Below are positions 1 to 7,013 of a DNA stretch of 22,873 nt, piece by piece. The notes beneath the pieces are model-generated. The model had not been told where the DNA came from. It searched no databases and saw only the letters and a list, made by a program, of their open reading frames with translations. Origin of the DNA: an uncultured Candidatus Saccharibacteria bacterium (GTDB lineage Bacteria > Patescibacteriota > Saccharimonadia > Saccharimonadales > Saccharimonadaceae); the NCBI GenBank assembly GCA_947253285.1, contig CAMXXV010000007.1, positions 1 to 22,873 on the forward strand, written 5' to 3'. The position numbers and the translations under genes were made by a program. The stretch's first letter is position 1. The number at the start of each line of letters is the position of its first letter.

Positions 1-2
1 TT

Positions 3-521
3 GTGGATAACGAACGCGACGCAGTGGCGCGTAAATTAAGGCGAGAGTATCGCGTTAATAGCGATGACGATTATGATAACCGGTTTGTTGTGCTAAATAC
101 TTGCAATAAACCCACACATTTTCCGGGTATGGCTGACTACTATAGCCCCACTGGTATTAGCAATATTATGCCTATAGAGGATGTATATGGGCATGATGTG
201 TGTATTGACGATACGATGACGTTATTTGATCGCCAAAACGTTGATAAGGTGTTTAAGATGGTGACTAGCCAGCGTGGTTCTGACGGCAGAGTACGAGAGG
301 TAGTGCAGTACTGCATGGAGCCGGTTTTATGTGCTAGTTGTGCAGACCATGATAATTACCATGGTTGGCTGGTATTTGAGTATCTTAAGCAATCTAAATG
401 TGATGACGAAAAGCTTGATCAGATAGCTAAGTATCAAAGTCGCATTCAAGGCAACTATGGCTTACCTGACGTGCTTTATCCAAGAGAAACTATGATGTCC
501 TGGATACATCTTGACATTTAA
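3..521 (+). CDS. hypothetical protein, possibly 5'-truncated by the window edge
   Basis: I do not recognise this protein (172 aa from a GTG at base 3). The reading frame touches the left edge of the window, so the true start may lie outside and no ribosome binding site can be judged. The sequence is soluble-looking and acidic near the N-terminus (a DDDYD run near residues 21-25). It has six cysteines; C104, C110 and C113 with H116 and H120 form a compact cluster that could bind a metal, but no known zinc-finger spacing is matched. It ends in TAA and is followed at once by a strong hairpin terminator, so it is the last gene of its transcript. It is convergent with secA. It resembles the other plus-strand orphan genes of the window in layout only; I see no sequence similarity to them. 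Confidence 0.7.
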   Translation: MDNERDAVARKLRREYRVNSDDDYDNRFVVLNTCNKPTHFPGMADYYSPTGISNIMPIEDVYGHDVCIDDTMTLFDRQNVDKVFKMVTSQRGSDGRVREVVQYCMEPVLCASCADHDNYHGWLVFEYLKQSKCDDEKLDQIAKYQSRIQGNYGLPDVLYPRETMMSWIHLDI

Positions 522-531
522 AATTAGCCAT

Positions 532-564
532 CCCCTCCTAGATTATCTAGGAGGGGAATTTTTG
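532..564. terminator. intrinsic terminator between convergent genes
   Basis: A perfect 11-bp inverted repeat (532-542 with 546-556, core CCCCTCC/GGAGGGG, loop TTA) is followed on the plus strand by AATTTTT. It ends the 172-aa gene. The minus-strand side has a short T run after the stem, so it may also stop secA transcripts. Confidence 0.85.
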
Positions 565-589
565 TTAGCACCACTGCAATGCGTTTGTC

Positions 590-3511
590 TTACTTGCGGC
601 CCTTCTTGCGGTTCTGGCGTTCTTGCTTTTTCTTCTTCTGAGCCACGCGGCGGGCACGGTTCTTGGCCTGGTCGTCTTGCGGCTTCACCTTAAAGTCGTC
701 GCTGTCGATTCGTTCGGTTGGCTCGGCGGCTTCGTTGACGCCCCGCTCAACGGCACTTTCGGCGGCCTTGGTGAGGTCACTGTCATAGGTATCGTCGGTA
801 ACTTGGTCGGCGTTGACGTCGTTGCGGTGGAGGTTAAAGACTACCGAAAGGACTTCAACCTGCAAGTTGTGCTGCAAAGACTCGAATAGCTTTTGGCTCT
901 CCATGCGGTATTCCACGAGTGGGTCGCGCTGACCGACACTGCGCCAGTGAATGCCTTCGCGGAGGTGCTGCATGTTCTCGAGGTGCTGCATCCAGAGGAC
1001 ATCGAGTACCTGCATGTAGACTTCGCGCTCGGCGCCGCGGAGTAGCTCAGCACCCAACTCGTCTTCCTTTACATCGTAAAGAGCAAGGATAGCCTTGCGA
1101 GCGGCGGTAAGGCGCTTCTTGTCGTTCTTGATGGCGGCAATGGCCTTGGCTTGGTCGAGGTCAAGTGGGAAAACGTCGGTGAACTTTTCGGCGATTTCGT
1201 CAACGTGCTTCTTGCTGTAGCGCTTTAAGAGGTCGGTGACGAAGGCGTCGGCGAGGCGAAGAATCTCTGGCGAGATATCGTCACCCTTTAAAATCTTGCG
1301 ACGAATGCCGTAGACTACCTTGCGGTGGCGGTTGATAACGTTATCGTACTGCACCACGTTCTTGCGGGTGTCAAAGCTAAAGCCTTCCACGCGCTTTTGT
1401 GCGGCCTCCAAAATCTTGGTGAGGGCGCGGTTCTTTAGTGGCACATCATCTGGGAAGCCCATGCGCTCCATGGTGGAAGCGATGCGCTCGCCTTGGTAAA
1501 TGCGCATTAGGTCGTCTTGAGTAGACACACAGAAGTAAGTGTCGCCTGGGTCGCCCTGACGGCCACAACGACCGCGGAGCTGGTTGTCGATACGACGTGA
1601 CTCGTGACGCTCGGAACCAATCACCACGAGACCGCCCTTATCAGCCACGCCTTCGCCGAGCATGATATCGGTACCACGGCCGGCAATGTTGGTGGCGAGG
1701 GTGATAGCACCCGGCTGACCGGCGCGGGCCACAATCTCGGCTTCGCGCTCGTTGTTCTTTGCGTTCAGCGTTTCATGCTTGAGCCCTGCCTTGTCTAGAG
1801 CGGCGCTAATTAGCTCGTTCTTGGCAATTGAAGCGGAACCAATCAGCACTGGTCGCCCTTGCTTGTGGTAGTTAGCCACCATCTTGACGATGTAGTTAAT
1901 CTTGGCGCGCTCTGACTTGAAAATCATGTCTTGGTGGTCTTGGCGCTGTGGGACACGGTTGGTTGGAATCTGAATGACATCGAGGCCATAAATCTGCTGG
2001 AACTCCTCAGCCTCAGTAAATGCCGTACCGGTCATGCCGGAAAGCTTGTCGTAAAGGCGGAAGTAGTTCTGGAACGAAATGGTGGCGAGCGTCTGGGACT
2101 CCTGACGCACGGTGACGTGCTCCTTAGCCTCAATTGCCTGGTGGAGACCTTCGCTATAACGGCGGCCTTTCATCAAGCGACCGGTGAATTCATCCACGAT
2201 GATGACTTCGCCATCAGAGGTTACTACGTAATCCTTGTCGCGCTTAAAGAGGGCGCGCGCCTTGAGGGCCTGGTCAAGGTGGTAAACGCTGCGGATGTGC
2301 TCTGGCGAGAAGAGATTCTTCAGGCCGAGGAGTTTCTCGACTTTTTCAACACCTTGGTCGGTTAAAGCGACTGAACGACGCTTCTCATCAACCTCATAAT
2401 CGCCATCTGGCTCTTCGTCGTCATCTGGGTCAATTGGCTTGCCGGTGAATGGGTTCATCAGGCCATGCTTGGTAATCACCTTGCTTGGTGGGGTGAGCTG
2501 GTCAACGATGGCGGCAAACTTGATATAGAGGTCAGGATTATCGGCGGCTGGCGCGGAAATAATCAGCGGTGTGCGCGCTTCGTCAATCAAAATGGAGTCG
2601 ACCTCATCAACGATGGCGAAGTTTAGTTCGCGCTGGCGTAACAGGCTTGGCTCGCTCACCATGTTGTCGCGCAAGTAGTCGAAGCCGAATTCGTTGTTGG
2701 TGCCGTAGGTAATGTCGGCAGCATAGGCTTCCTTGCGTGAACACGGCTTGAGGTGCGACATACGCTTGTCGTAGTGGTCGGTGTTTTCGTACTCAGGGTC
2801 GTAAATAAAGCTCTGCTCGTTAATAATCACACCGGTACTGAGGCCAAGCGCGTGGTAGAGCTTGCCCATCCAGCCGCCGTGGAGCTGGGCGAGGTAGTCG
2901 TTGACGGTCACCATGTGAACGCCGCGGCCAGTTAAGGCGTTGAGGTAAATTGGCGCGGTTGCGACCAAGGTCTTACCTTCACCGGTGCGCATCTCGGCAA
3001 TATTGCCCTCATGGAGGACAATTCCACCCATGAGCTGCACGTCGTACTGACGCTGGCCGAGAACGCGGGTCGACATCTCGCGAACAAGCGCGAAGGCGTC
3101 AGGCAGGATTTCGTTTAGGGCATCCTTGCGGCGTAGGCTAGCGCGGCGCGCGCGAATGGCATCGATGGCGTTGAAGTCGTCGATGGTAGCGGTACCGACT
3201 TTAGCGTAGCGCTCACGGTCGGCTTCACTGAGCTTGTTGACCAGCTTGCGCTCGGCGGCGTCGGCCGCGAGGACATCGCTCGACTTTTTCGTCGTCTTGG
3301 TTGCCTTGGTTGTGGTCAAGGCGTGTTTGCGCTGAATTTCTTCTAGGCGCTGGCGCAAAATAGCCGTTTGTTTGGCTAGTTCCGCGTCAGTCATATTGGC
3401 ATACTTATCGCTTAAAGCATTGATTTCGTCAACTCGTTTGCGTAGGCGCTTCACAATCTTCTTTTGTGGGTCGCCGAACACCTTTCCGAGGACTTTGTCT
3501 TTGGTTGGCAT
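590..3511 (-). CDS. secA: protein translocase subunit SecA (CPR-type, with insertions)
   Basis: SecA is the ATPase motor that pushes unfolded preproteins through SecYEG at the cytoplasmic membrane. The 973-aa product shows every core motif: Walker A MRTGEGKT (174-181), DEVD (302-305) followed by SILIDEARTPLIIS, the SGMTGTA motif, NIAGRGTDI and the arginine-finger segment GRCGRQGD. Compared with E. coli SecA, where Walker A sits near residue 102, about 70 residues are inserted after the first helices (about 60-130). They begin Lys/Thr-rich (TTTKATKTTKK). A further insertion near 233-262 precedes the DITYGTNNEFGFDYLRDNM block. The usual RDAE motif after DYLAQ reads LHGG (210-213). The C-terminus is a Lys/Arg tail with no cysteine zinc motif. 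The ATG has a GGGAG site 9 nt upstream. It ends in TAA and converges on the 172-aa gene. Confidence 0.97.
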   Translation of the reverse strand: MPTKDKVLGKVFGDPQKKIVKRLRKRVDEINALSDKYANMTDAELAKQTAILRQRLEEIQRKHALTTTKATKTTKKSSDVLAADAAERKLVNKLSEADRERYAKVGTATIDDFNAIDAIRARRASLRRKDALNEILPDAFALVREMSTRVLGQRQYDVQLMGGIVLHEGNIAEMRTGEGKTLVATAPIYLNALTGRGVHMVTVNDYLAQLHGGWMGKLYHALGLSTGVIINEQSFIYDPEYENTDHYDKRMSHLKPCSRKEAYAADITYGTNNEFGFDYLRDNMVSEPSLLRQRELNFAIVDEVDSILIDEARTPLIISAPAADNPDLYIKFAAIVDQLTPPSKVITKHGLMNPFTGKPIDPDDDEEPDGDYEVDEKRRSVALTDQGVEKVEKLLGLKNLFSPEHIRSVYHLDQALKARALFKRDKDYVVTSDGEVIIVDEFTGRLMKGRRYSEGLHQAIEAKEHVTVRQESQTLATISFQNYFRLYDKLSGMTGTAFTEAEEFQQIYGLDVIQIPTNRVPQRQDHQDMIFKSERAKINYIVKMVANYHKQGRPVLIGSASIAKNELISAALDKAGLKHETLNAKNNEREAEIVARAGQPGAITLATNIAGRGTDIMLGEGVADKGGLVVIGSERHESRRIDNQLRGRCGRQGDPGDTYFCVSTQDDLMRIYQGERIASTMERMGFPDDVPLKNRALTKILEAAQKRVEGFSFDTRKNVVQYDNVINRHRKVVYGIRRKILKGDDISPEILRLADAFVTDLLKRYSKKHVDEIAEKFTDVFPLDLDQAKAIAAIKNDKKRLTAARKAILALYDVKEDELGAELLRGAEREVYMQVLDVLWMQHLENMQHLREGIHWRSVGQRDPLVEYRMESQKLFESLQHNLQVEVLSVVFNLHRNDVNADQVTDDTYDSDLTKAAESAVERGVNEAAEPTERIDSDDFKVKPQDDQAKNRARRVAQKKKKQERQNRKKGRK

Positions 3512-3547
3512 TAATTATTTCTCCCTCACTTATGTGATACAGCTTTA

Positions 3548-3576
3548 ATTATAGCACAACCACCCCTGCTTGACTA
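3548..3576 (-). promoter_or_regulatory. secA promoter (extended -10)
   Basis: The minus strand reads TGC-TATAAT (-10 at 3553-3548) with only a weak -35 (TAGTCA, 17-bp spacer). The predicted start near 3541 leaves a leader of about 30 nt containing the secA ribosome binding site. Confidence 0.65.
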
Positions 3577-3588
3577 GAGTATTAGCTT

Positions 3589-3617
3589 TTGCGTAATACG
3601 CGTGATTGTGTTATAAT
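3589..3617 (+). promoter_or_regulatory. promoter of the 149-aa membrane protein gene
   Basis: TTGCGT (3589-3594), a 17-bp spacer and a perfect TATAAT (3612-3617). It is divergent from the secA promoter and lies about 50 bp upstream of the ATG at 3670. The same TTGCG-type -35 appears before the sigma-4/HARE gene. Confidence 0.7.
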
Positions 3618-3669
3618 ATGAGCATTGTGCCACAATGGCGCATGTACATTACGCAATGGAGGTTAAAAA

Positions 3670-4119
3670 ATGGCTAAGGTTCTGAATCGATTTTTTGAGC
3701 GGTGGCGCGGGTCTACACTTGCCTGCCGGCTGTATTTTTTGTTCGGTTTGCTCATTAGCAAAATTGCTATGACAATGTTAGTCTGTGCGGCATTGCGACT
3801 GAGGTCGCTGAGCGGAGACGTTGCTTGGAGTAACTTTTTTGGCATCGCTATAGTGCTAACACTGCTTGGCTTTTATGGCTCGTTTTACGTCATGTGGCGG
3901 CCATCAAAGCATGGTATGCTCGCTGAGGCGGCGCCATTTAAGATTGCTTGCAATCGTTACGTGATGGTAGTGGCAGCAATTGTTGCCCTGATGTGCTTGA
4001 GCTCACTGTTATCAGTGTCGCCAAGTAATTTGGAGGCCGTGCGTGGCTGCTCGGTGACTTCTAGCGTTGCTTTGGCAATCTTTGACATAACTGTTTTTAA
4101 CCTAATAACTTGGGCGTAA
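3670..4119 (+). CDS. hypothetical small membrane protein (four predicted TM segments)
   Basis: I do not recognise this 149-aa protein. It has a short basic N-terminus (about 1-20) and four hydrophobic stretches at about 22-44, 55-76, 97-116 and 128-149, so it should be an integral membrane protein with almost no soluble domain. No catalytic motif is visible. The start is well supported: GGAGG (3658-3662) lies 7 nt before the ATG, behind a good promoter. It is a single-gene unit ending in a strong terminator, transcribed divergently from secA and opposite to the surrounding conserved genes. The last TM runs to the final residue, so the C-terminus ends in or at the membrane. Confidence 0.75.
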   Translation: MAKVLNRFFERWRGSTLACRLYFLFGLLISKIAMTMLVCAALRLRSLSGDVAWSNFFGIAIVLTLLGFYGSFYVMWRPSKHGMLAEAAPFKIACNRYVMVVAAIVALMCLSSLLSVSPSNLEAVRGCSVTSSVALAIFDITVFNLITWA

Positions 4120-4132
4120 GCCCAAATGGCTT

Positions 4133-4158
4133 GAGTCGTGCCTTAACGACTCTTTTTT
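4133..4158 (+). terminator. intrinsic terminator of the 149-aa gene
   Basis: GAGTCGT (4133-4139) pairs with ACGACTC (4146-4152) around a 6-nt loop and is followed by six Ts. A smaller GGGC-GTAA-GCCC hairpin overlaps the stop codon just upstream. Confidence 0.85.
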
Positions 4159-4176
4159 AGTAGCAAGTTTAGTAAC

Positions 4177-4202
4177 AAAAAAGCCCCTCCGCGGAGGGGC
4201 TT
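4177..4202 (-). terminator. intrinsic terminator of hpf
   Basis: A GC-rich palindrome (stem AAGCCCCTC/GAGGGGCTT, centre CGCG) is followed on the minus strand by six Ts. It lies 20 nt past the hpf stop codon. Confidence 0.9.
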
Positions 4203-4221
4203 TAGTTTAGCTTGATTTAGC

Positions 4222-4602
4222 TTAGCGGCGGCGCAGTGAGCGCTTGATGAAGGCCATAATGCCACCGGTGCGGACGCCATCGTTACGACGCTCGGTCTTG
4301 TAGCGGCGAATTTGGCCGCGGAGCTTCTGCTCGATGATGTCGATTGCAGCAAGGGCGTTTGGCGCGGTCTCGCTTGCCGACAGGGTTTTGTCTGGCAAAG
4401 TGAGCGCTACGTCACACTGATACTTGTTGTCGTTCTTCTGGTTAATCAAGGTCACTTTAGCGGCAGCGAAGGCTGATTCGCGCCCGTGACGTGGGATGTA
4501 ATCAATCAACTTGGCGCACTTCTTGTGGATATAGTCGCGCTCGCGGCTGGTCAAATCGTAGTTAGTGCCCGAAATCTCAATATTTAGCTGTTTGTCGCTC
4601 AT
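4222..4602 (-). CDS. hpf: ribosome hibernation promoting factor / RaiA-type protein (short form)
   Basis: HPF/RaiA proteins bind the 30S decoding centre of idle ribosomes and protect or dimerise them in stationary phase. The 126-aa product matches the S30AE fold: strand LNIEISGTNYDLT, then an SRERDYIHKKCAKLIDYIP helix, KVTLINQ, a YQCDVALTLPDKTLSASE strand pair, and the helix NALAAIDIIEQKLRGQIRRYK. It lacks the separate C-terminal dimerisation domain of long HPF (about 190 aa) and ends instead in a basic tail (FIKRSLRRR). The frame is open 13 codons further upstream, but I chose the ATG at 4602 because AAGGAGG lies exactly 6 nt before it. It follows serS with its own promoter. Family assignment is firm; whether it acts as HPF or RaiA cannot be told. 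Confidence 0.88.
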   Translation of the reverse strand: MSDKQLNIEISGTNYDLTSRERDYIHKKCAKLIDYIPRHGRESAFAAAKVTLINQKNDNKYQCDVALTLPDKTLSASETAPNALAAIDIIEQKLRGQIRRYKTERRNDGVRTGGIMAFIKRSLRRR

Positions 4603-4629
4603 AGCGTTCCTCCTTAAGGTTATATTACT

Positions 4630-4638
4630 ATTATAGCA
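4630..4638 (-). promoter_or_regulatory. hpf promoter (extended -10)
   Basis: The minus strand reads TGC-TATAAT just after the serS stop codon. No convincing -35 is present. The predicted leader is about 20 nt and includes the AAGGAGG site at 4609-4615. Confidence 0.65.
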
Positions 4639-4653
4639 CACTAGCCATAAATA

Positions 4654-5904
4654 CTATAGCTCGCTGCGGCCGCCAAGGTATGGGCGGAGTGGCTCTGGCA
4701 CTACGAGTTTGCCGCCATCTTGGGCGTAGTTCTCGAGGACAGCCACCATGGTGCGCGCCATGCTGATGGCGGTGCCGTTGAGGGTGTGCAAACTCTCAAT
4801 GGTGCCGTCTTTGCGGCGGACGCGGGTCATGACAGTGTTGGCTTGGAAGTCGGTACAGTTGCTGCAGCTGGTGAGCTCGCGGTAAGTCTGGTCGTATGGG
4901 CTCCAGTATTCAATGTCGTACTTCTTGGCAGCTGGGGCGCCGAGGTCACCCGCGGCGATGTTGATGACACGGTATGGGATGCCGAGTTCCTGCCAGATTT
5001 CCTCTTCGATGCCGCGAATTTTCTCGTGAATCTCTTTGCTCTGCTCTGGTAGACAAAAGGCGTACATTTCTAGCTTGTTAAACTGATGGACGCGGAACAG
5101 GCCGCGCGTGTGCTTGCCGGCGGCGCCTGCTTCCTTGCGGTAGCATGGTGAGTAGCCTGCGTAGAACATCGGTAAGTCCTTCTCGTCGATAATTTCATCC
5201 ATGTGGTAACCGGTGATGGACATCTCAGCAGTGGCGATGAGGCCAAGGTCTTCGTGCTCAATAAAGTACTCGTCGCTCTGGTCGCTGGTGCGTGGCGTGA
5301 AGCCGGTGCCGGCGAAGACGCGGCCGTTGACCATGTGTGGCACGGTCATAAAGGTGAAGCCGTGTTCAAGCACCTTTTTGATGCCGAATTGTAGCAGCGC
5401 GTTCTCAAGGAGTGCGAGCTCGTTCTTGAGGTAATAGAACTTAGTGCCGGCAACCTTGGCGCCGCGGTCAAAGTCAACCCAACCGCGCGCGACTGCGTAA
5501 TCGAGGTGGTCCACGCCGTGGGTCTTTTTGTCGCCCCAGTACTTGACGGGCACGCTGTCTTCTTCGCCGCCCATCGGGACGTCGTCAAAGATGACGTTTG
5601 GCACTTGGTTGATGAGGTCGGTTAGCTCGGTGGAGATGTCCTTGAGGTCGGACTCTTCCTTGGCGAGGTCGGTCTTGAGCTGCTTGCCCTCTGCCACTAG
5701 TTCTGGGTCTGGCTTGCCACCCTTACCCTTCATCTCGGCCGCAAGTTGGTTGCGCTTAGAGCGCATTTGGTCAATTTTCTGGCCAAGGTTGCGCTTGGCC
5801 TCATCTAACTCGAGGAGACGCTTGAGGTTGATTTTATACCCCTTCGCATCGGCCGACTTCTGGACAAGTTCGGCATTGTTGCGAATAAATTTAATGTCTA
5901 ACAT
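4654..5904 (-). CDS. serS: seryl-tRNA synthetase
   Basis: SerRS charges tRNA-Ser with serine in the cytosol. The 416-aa product has the expected length and order: an N-terminal coiled-coil tRNA-binding arm (about 26-100, rich in Lys/Glu heptads), then the class II core. It shows TAE (225-227, serine pocket), motif 2 with YRKEAGAAGKHTRGLFRVHQF (256-275 region), and motif 3 NGTAISMARTMVAVLENY (376-393). In motif 3 the usual NGSGLAVGRT is replaced by NGTAISMART; the catalytic Arg is kept. The ATG at 5904 begins MLDIKFIRNN, the normal SerRS N-terminus. It has no usable Shine-Dalgarno: AAGG ends 1 nt before the ATG, and an extended -10 sits 6 nt upstream, so the mRNA is probably leaderless. It ends in TAG. 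Confidence 0.97.
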   Translation of the reverse strand: MLDIKFIRNNAELVQKSADAKGYKINLKRLLELDEAKRNLGQKIDQMRSKRNQLAAEMKGKGGKPDPELVAEGKQLKTDLAKEESDLKDISTELTDLINQVPNVIFDDVPMGGEEDSVPVKYWGDKKTHGVDHLDYAVARGWVDFDRGAKVAGTKFYYLKNELALLENALLQFGIKKVLEHGFTFMTVPHMVNGRVFAGTGFTPRTSDQSDEYFIEHEDLGLIATAEMSITGYHMDEIIDEKDLPMFYAGYSPCYRKEAGAAGKHTRGLFRVHQFNKLEMYAFCLPEQSKEIHEKIRGIEEEIWQELGIPYRVINIAAGDLGAPAAKKYDIEYWSPYDQTYRELTSCSNCTDFQANTVMTRVRRKDGTIESLHTLNGTAISMARTMVAVLENYAQDGGKLVVPEPLRPYLGGRSEL

Positions 5905-5910
5905 ACCTTA

Positions 5911-5919
5911 ATTTTACCA
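5911..5919 (-). promoter_or_regulatory. serS promoter, predicted leaderless start
   Basis: The minus strand reads TGG-TAAAAT, then six bases, then the serS ATG. Transcription would begin at or next to the start codon. No -35 is visible. The -10 overlaps the stop codon of the gene remnant upstream. Confidence 0.55.
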
Positions 5920-6030
5920 CAATTTGAGTGGCTTGCGGGCGATGAACTTAATGTCGCTAAGTTCGGTGTGCTCGGTATCCGGATTAAATTGCTGTAGCGG
6001 CGGGAGCGTTGACAATATTTTGCTTATGAA
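5914..6030 (-). pseudogene. possible C-terminal gene remnant upstream of serS
   Basis: Directly upstream of serS the minus strand holds an open stretch of 38 codons ending in TAA. The last residues (FNPDTEHTELSDIKFIARKP then LKLW) read like the C-terminal strand pair of a real globular enzyme rather than random translation; class I methyltransferases often end in a similar way, but that is only a resemblance. Its upstream part is cut by an in-frame TAG (6031-6033) inside the promoter of the divergent 100-aa gene. No convincing start exists; the only option is a TTG at 6015. It could be the tail of a gene whose front was lost when the plus-strand gene arrived, or a chance ORF. Confidence 0.3.
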
Positions 6031-6037
6031 CTATATA
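6009..6037 (+). promoter_or_regulatory. promoter of the 100-aa gene
   Basis: Perfect TTGACA (6009-6014), a 17-bp spacer and TATATA (6032-6037). The predicted start near 6042-6045 lies after the in-frame ATG at 6037, ruling that ATG out as the start codon. Confidence 0.75.
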
Positions 6038-6063
6038 TGGGATTAGATATGGAAGTAAATAAA

Positions 6064-6366
6064 ATGACATATAACCAGTATCTCAATTTGATGTTTAGTC
6101 TGGAATGCCTGTACGACCACCATCCGGAGTTCTTTAAGGAGTTGCCGGCTGACGAGCAGGCTGCGCTGAGCAAGATGTTCTTGTACGACTATGACGACTA
6201 CCACGATGACGATAGCGACTACCCCGCCTCAGTTGCTGACTATTACCGTGACACGATTGAACCCGACCACGCGTTAGTCGACAAAGCTTTTCAGGCGCTA
6301 GAGAATCTCTATTCGCATAATGGCTTTGGCCACTTTGATATCAGCAGAGTGTCCGACAAGCGCTAA
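6064..6366 (+). CDS. hypothetical small acidic protein
   Basis: I do not recognise this 100-aa soluble protein. It is strongly acidic, with an Asp/Tyr-rich stretch in the middle (YDYDDYHDDDSDY), flanked by helical segments (NLMFSLECLYDHHPEFF and ALVDKAFQALENLY). No signal peptide, TM or catalytic motif is visible. In-frame ATGs exist at 6037, 6049 and 6064. I chose 6064 because GGAAG (6051-6055) lies 8 nt upstream, and because the consensus promoter would start transcription near 6042-6045. It is a single-gene unit with its own promoter and terminator, divergent from serS. The acidic run could bind cations or mimic nucleic acid, but nothing in the sequence decides this. Confidence 0.7.
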   Translation: MTYNQYLNLMFSLECLYDHHPEFFKELPADEQAALSKMFLYDYDDYHDDDSDYPASVADYYRDTIEPDHALVDKAFQALENLYSHNGFGHFDISRVSDKR

Positions 6367-6378
6367 CTCGCAATCATC

Positions 6379-6409
6379 AGTGCCCGTAGCTTCGGCTCGG
6401 GCACTTTTT
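6379..6409 (+). terminator. intrinsic terminator of the 100-aa gene
   Basis: AGTGCCCG pairs with CGGGCACT, with an inner AGC/GCT stem closed by a TTCG tetraloop and one bulged T, followed by a run of Ts ending at 6409. Confidence 0.9.
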
Positions 6410-6452
6410 ATGTTTTTAGGTGGCGATTTGTGTGGTGGCTGGTAGCCGTGGG

Positions 6453-7004
6453 CTAGCGGTCGGCGGGCTGGGACTGCAGCTGGCGTGCTACGTAGTCGAC
6501 AATGTAGCGTGCGCCCTGCTCGATTTGCGTAAAGGCGACATCGAAGTCGCTTGGCACGCCATACCAGGGGTCGAAAATGTCTAGCTTGTTCAGCTTGCCG
6601 CCCGCCTTTTTAACTAGTTTGCGGTCGAAGCTGCGATAGAGGTGAATTTTGCTGTACTCCGTGGCGGGTAGTAAGGCCTTGAGCTGTTGCACCTGGTGGT
6701 AAGTCATGGGCAGAATGAGGCTAGCTTGGCTGCTTTCGGCCGGCGTGATTTGGTGGGCGCAATGTGGCGCGAGTGCATAGCCGTGCGCTTTGAGGCGTGC
6801 CGCCGAGCGTGGGTCAATGCCGCTACCCTGCTCTTCGTCTGAGACACCACTAGAGACGGCGACGGCTTGGCGGTCAAGGCCGCGGCGCTTCAGCTCGGCA
6901 TTTAAGATGATTTCGCCCATCGGCGAGCGGCAAATATTACCCGTGCAAACGACATTTATTACATATTTGCGCGGGGCGCCAGTAAATTCTCCTCCTGCGT
7001 TCAT
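6453..7004 (-). CDS. low-molecular-weight protein-tyrosine phosphatase family protein
   Basis: LMW-PTP family enzymes hydrolyse phosphotyrosine (or, in the ArsC branch, reduce arsenate) in the cytosol. The 183-aa protein has the P-loop VCTGNICRSPMGE with the nucleophile C20, R26 and S27 in the CX5R(S) pattern, and the C-terminal general-acid motif FDPWYG (D145, P146, W147), typical of the phosphatase branch. It is slightly longer than the usual 150-160 aa, with about 12 extra N-terminal residues (MNAGGEFTGAPR). The ATG at 7004 starts 9 nt after the permease stop; GAGGAG overlapping that stop serves as its binding site. It is the last gene of the NUDIX-ABC-permease cluster. Substrates are unknown; control of an envelope or polysaccharide kinase is the common role. 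Confidence 0.88.
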   Translation of the reverse strand: MNAGGEFTGAPRKYVINVVCTGNICRSPMGEIILNAELKRRGLDRQAVAVSSGVSDEEQGSGIDPRSAARLKAHGYALAPHCAHQITPAESSQASLILPMTYHQVQQLKALLPATEYSKIHLYRSFDRKLVKKAGGKLNKLDIFDPWYGVPSDFDVAFTQIEQGARYIVDYVARQLQSQPADR

Positions 7005-7013
7005 AATTCTATT

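Noticed and set aside
1931..2365. 144-codon plus-strand open frame inside secA
   Set aside because: It is antisense to the SecA coding sequence, has no ribosome binding site, and its composition is explained by the codon usage of the opposite strand. The other long frames antisense to topA, serS and the sigma-4/HARE gene were dropped for the same reason.
4520..4535. Second DnaA-like box inside hpf
   Set aside because: It has one mismatch to TTATCCACA, lies within conserved coding sequence and stands alone.
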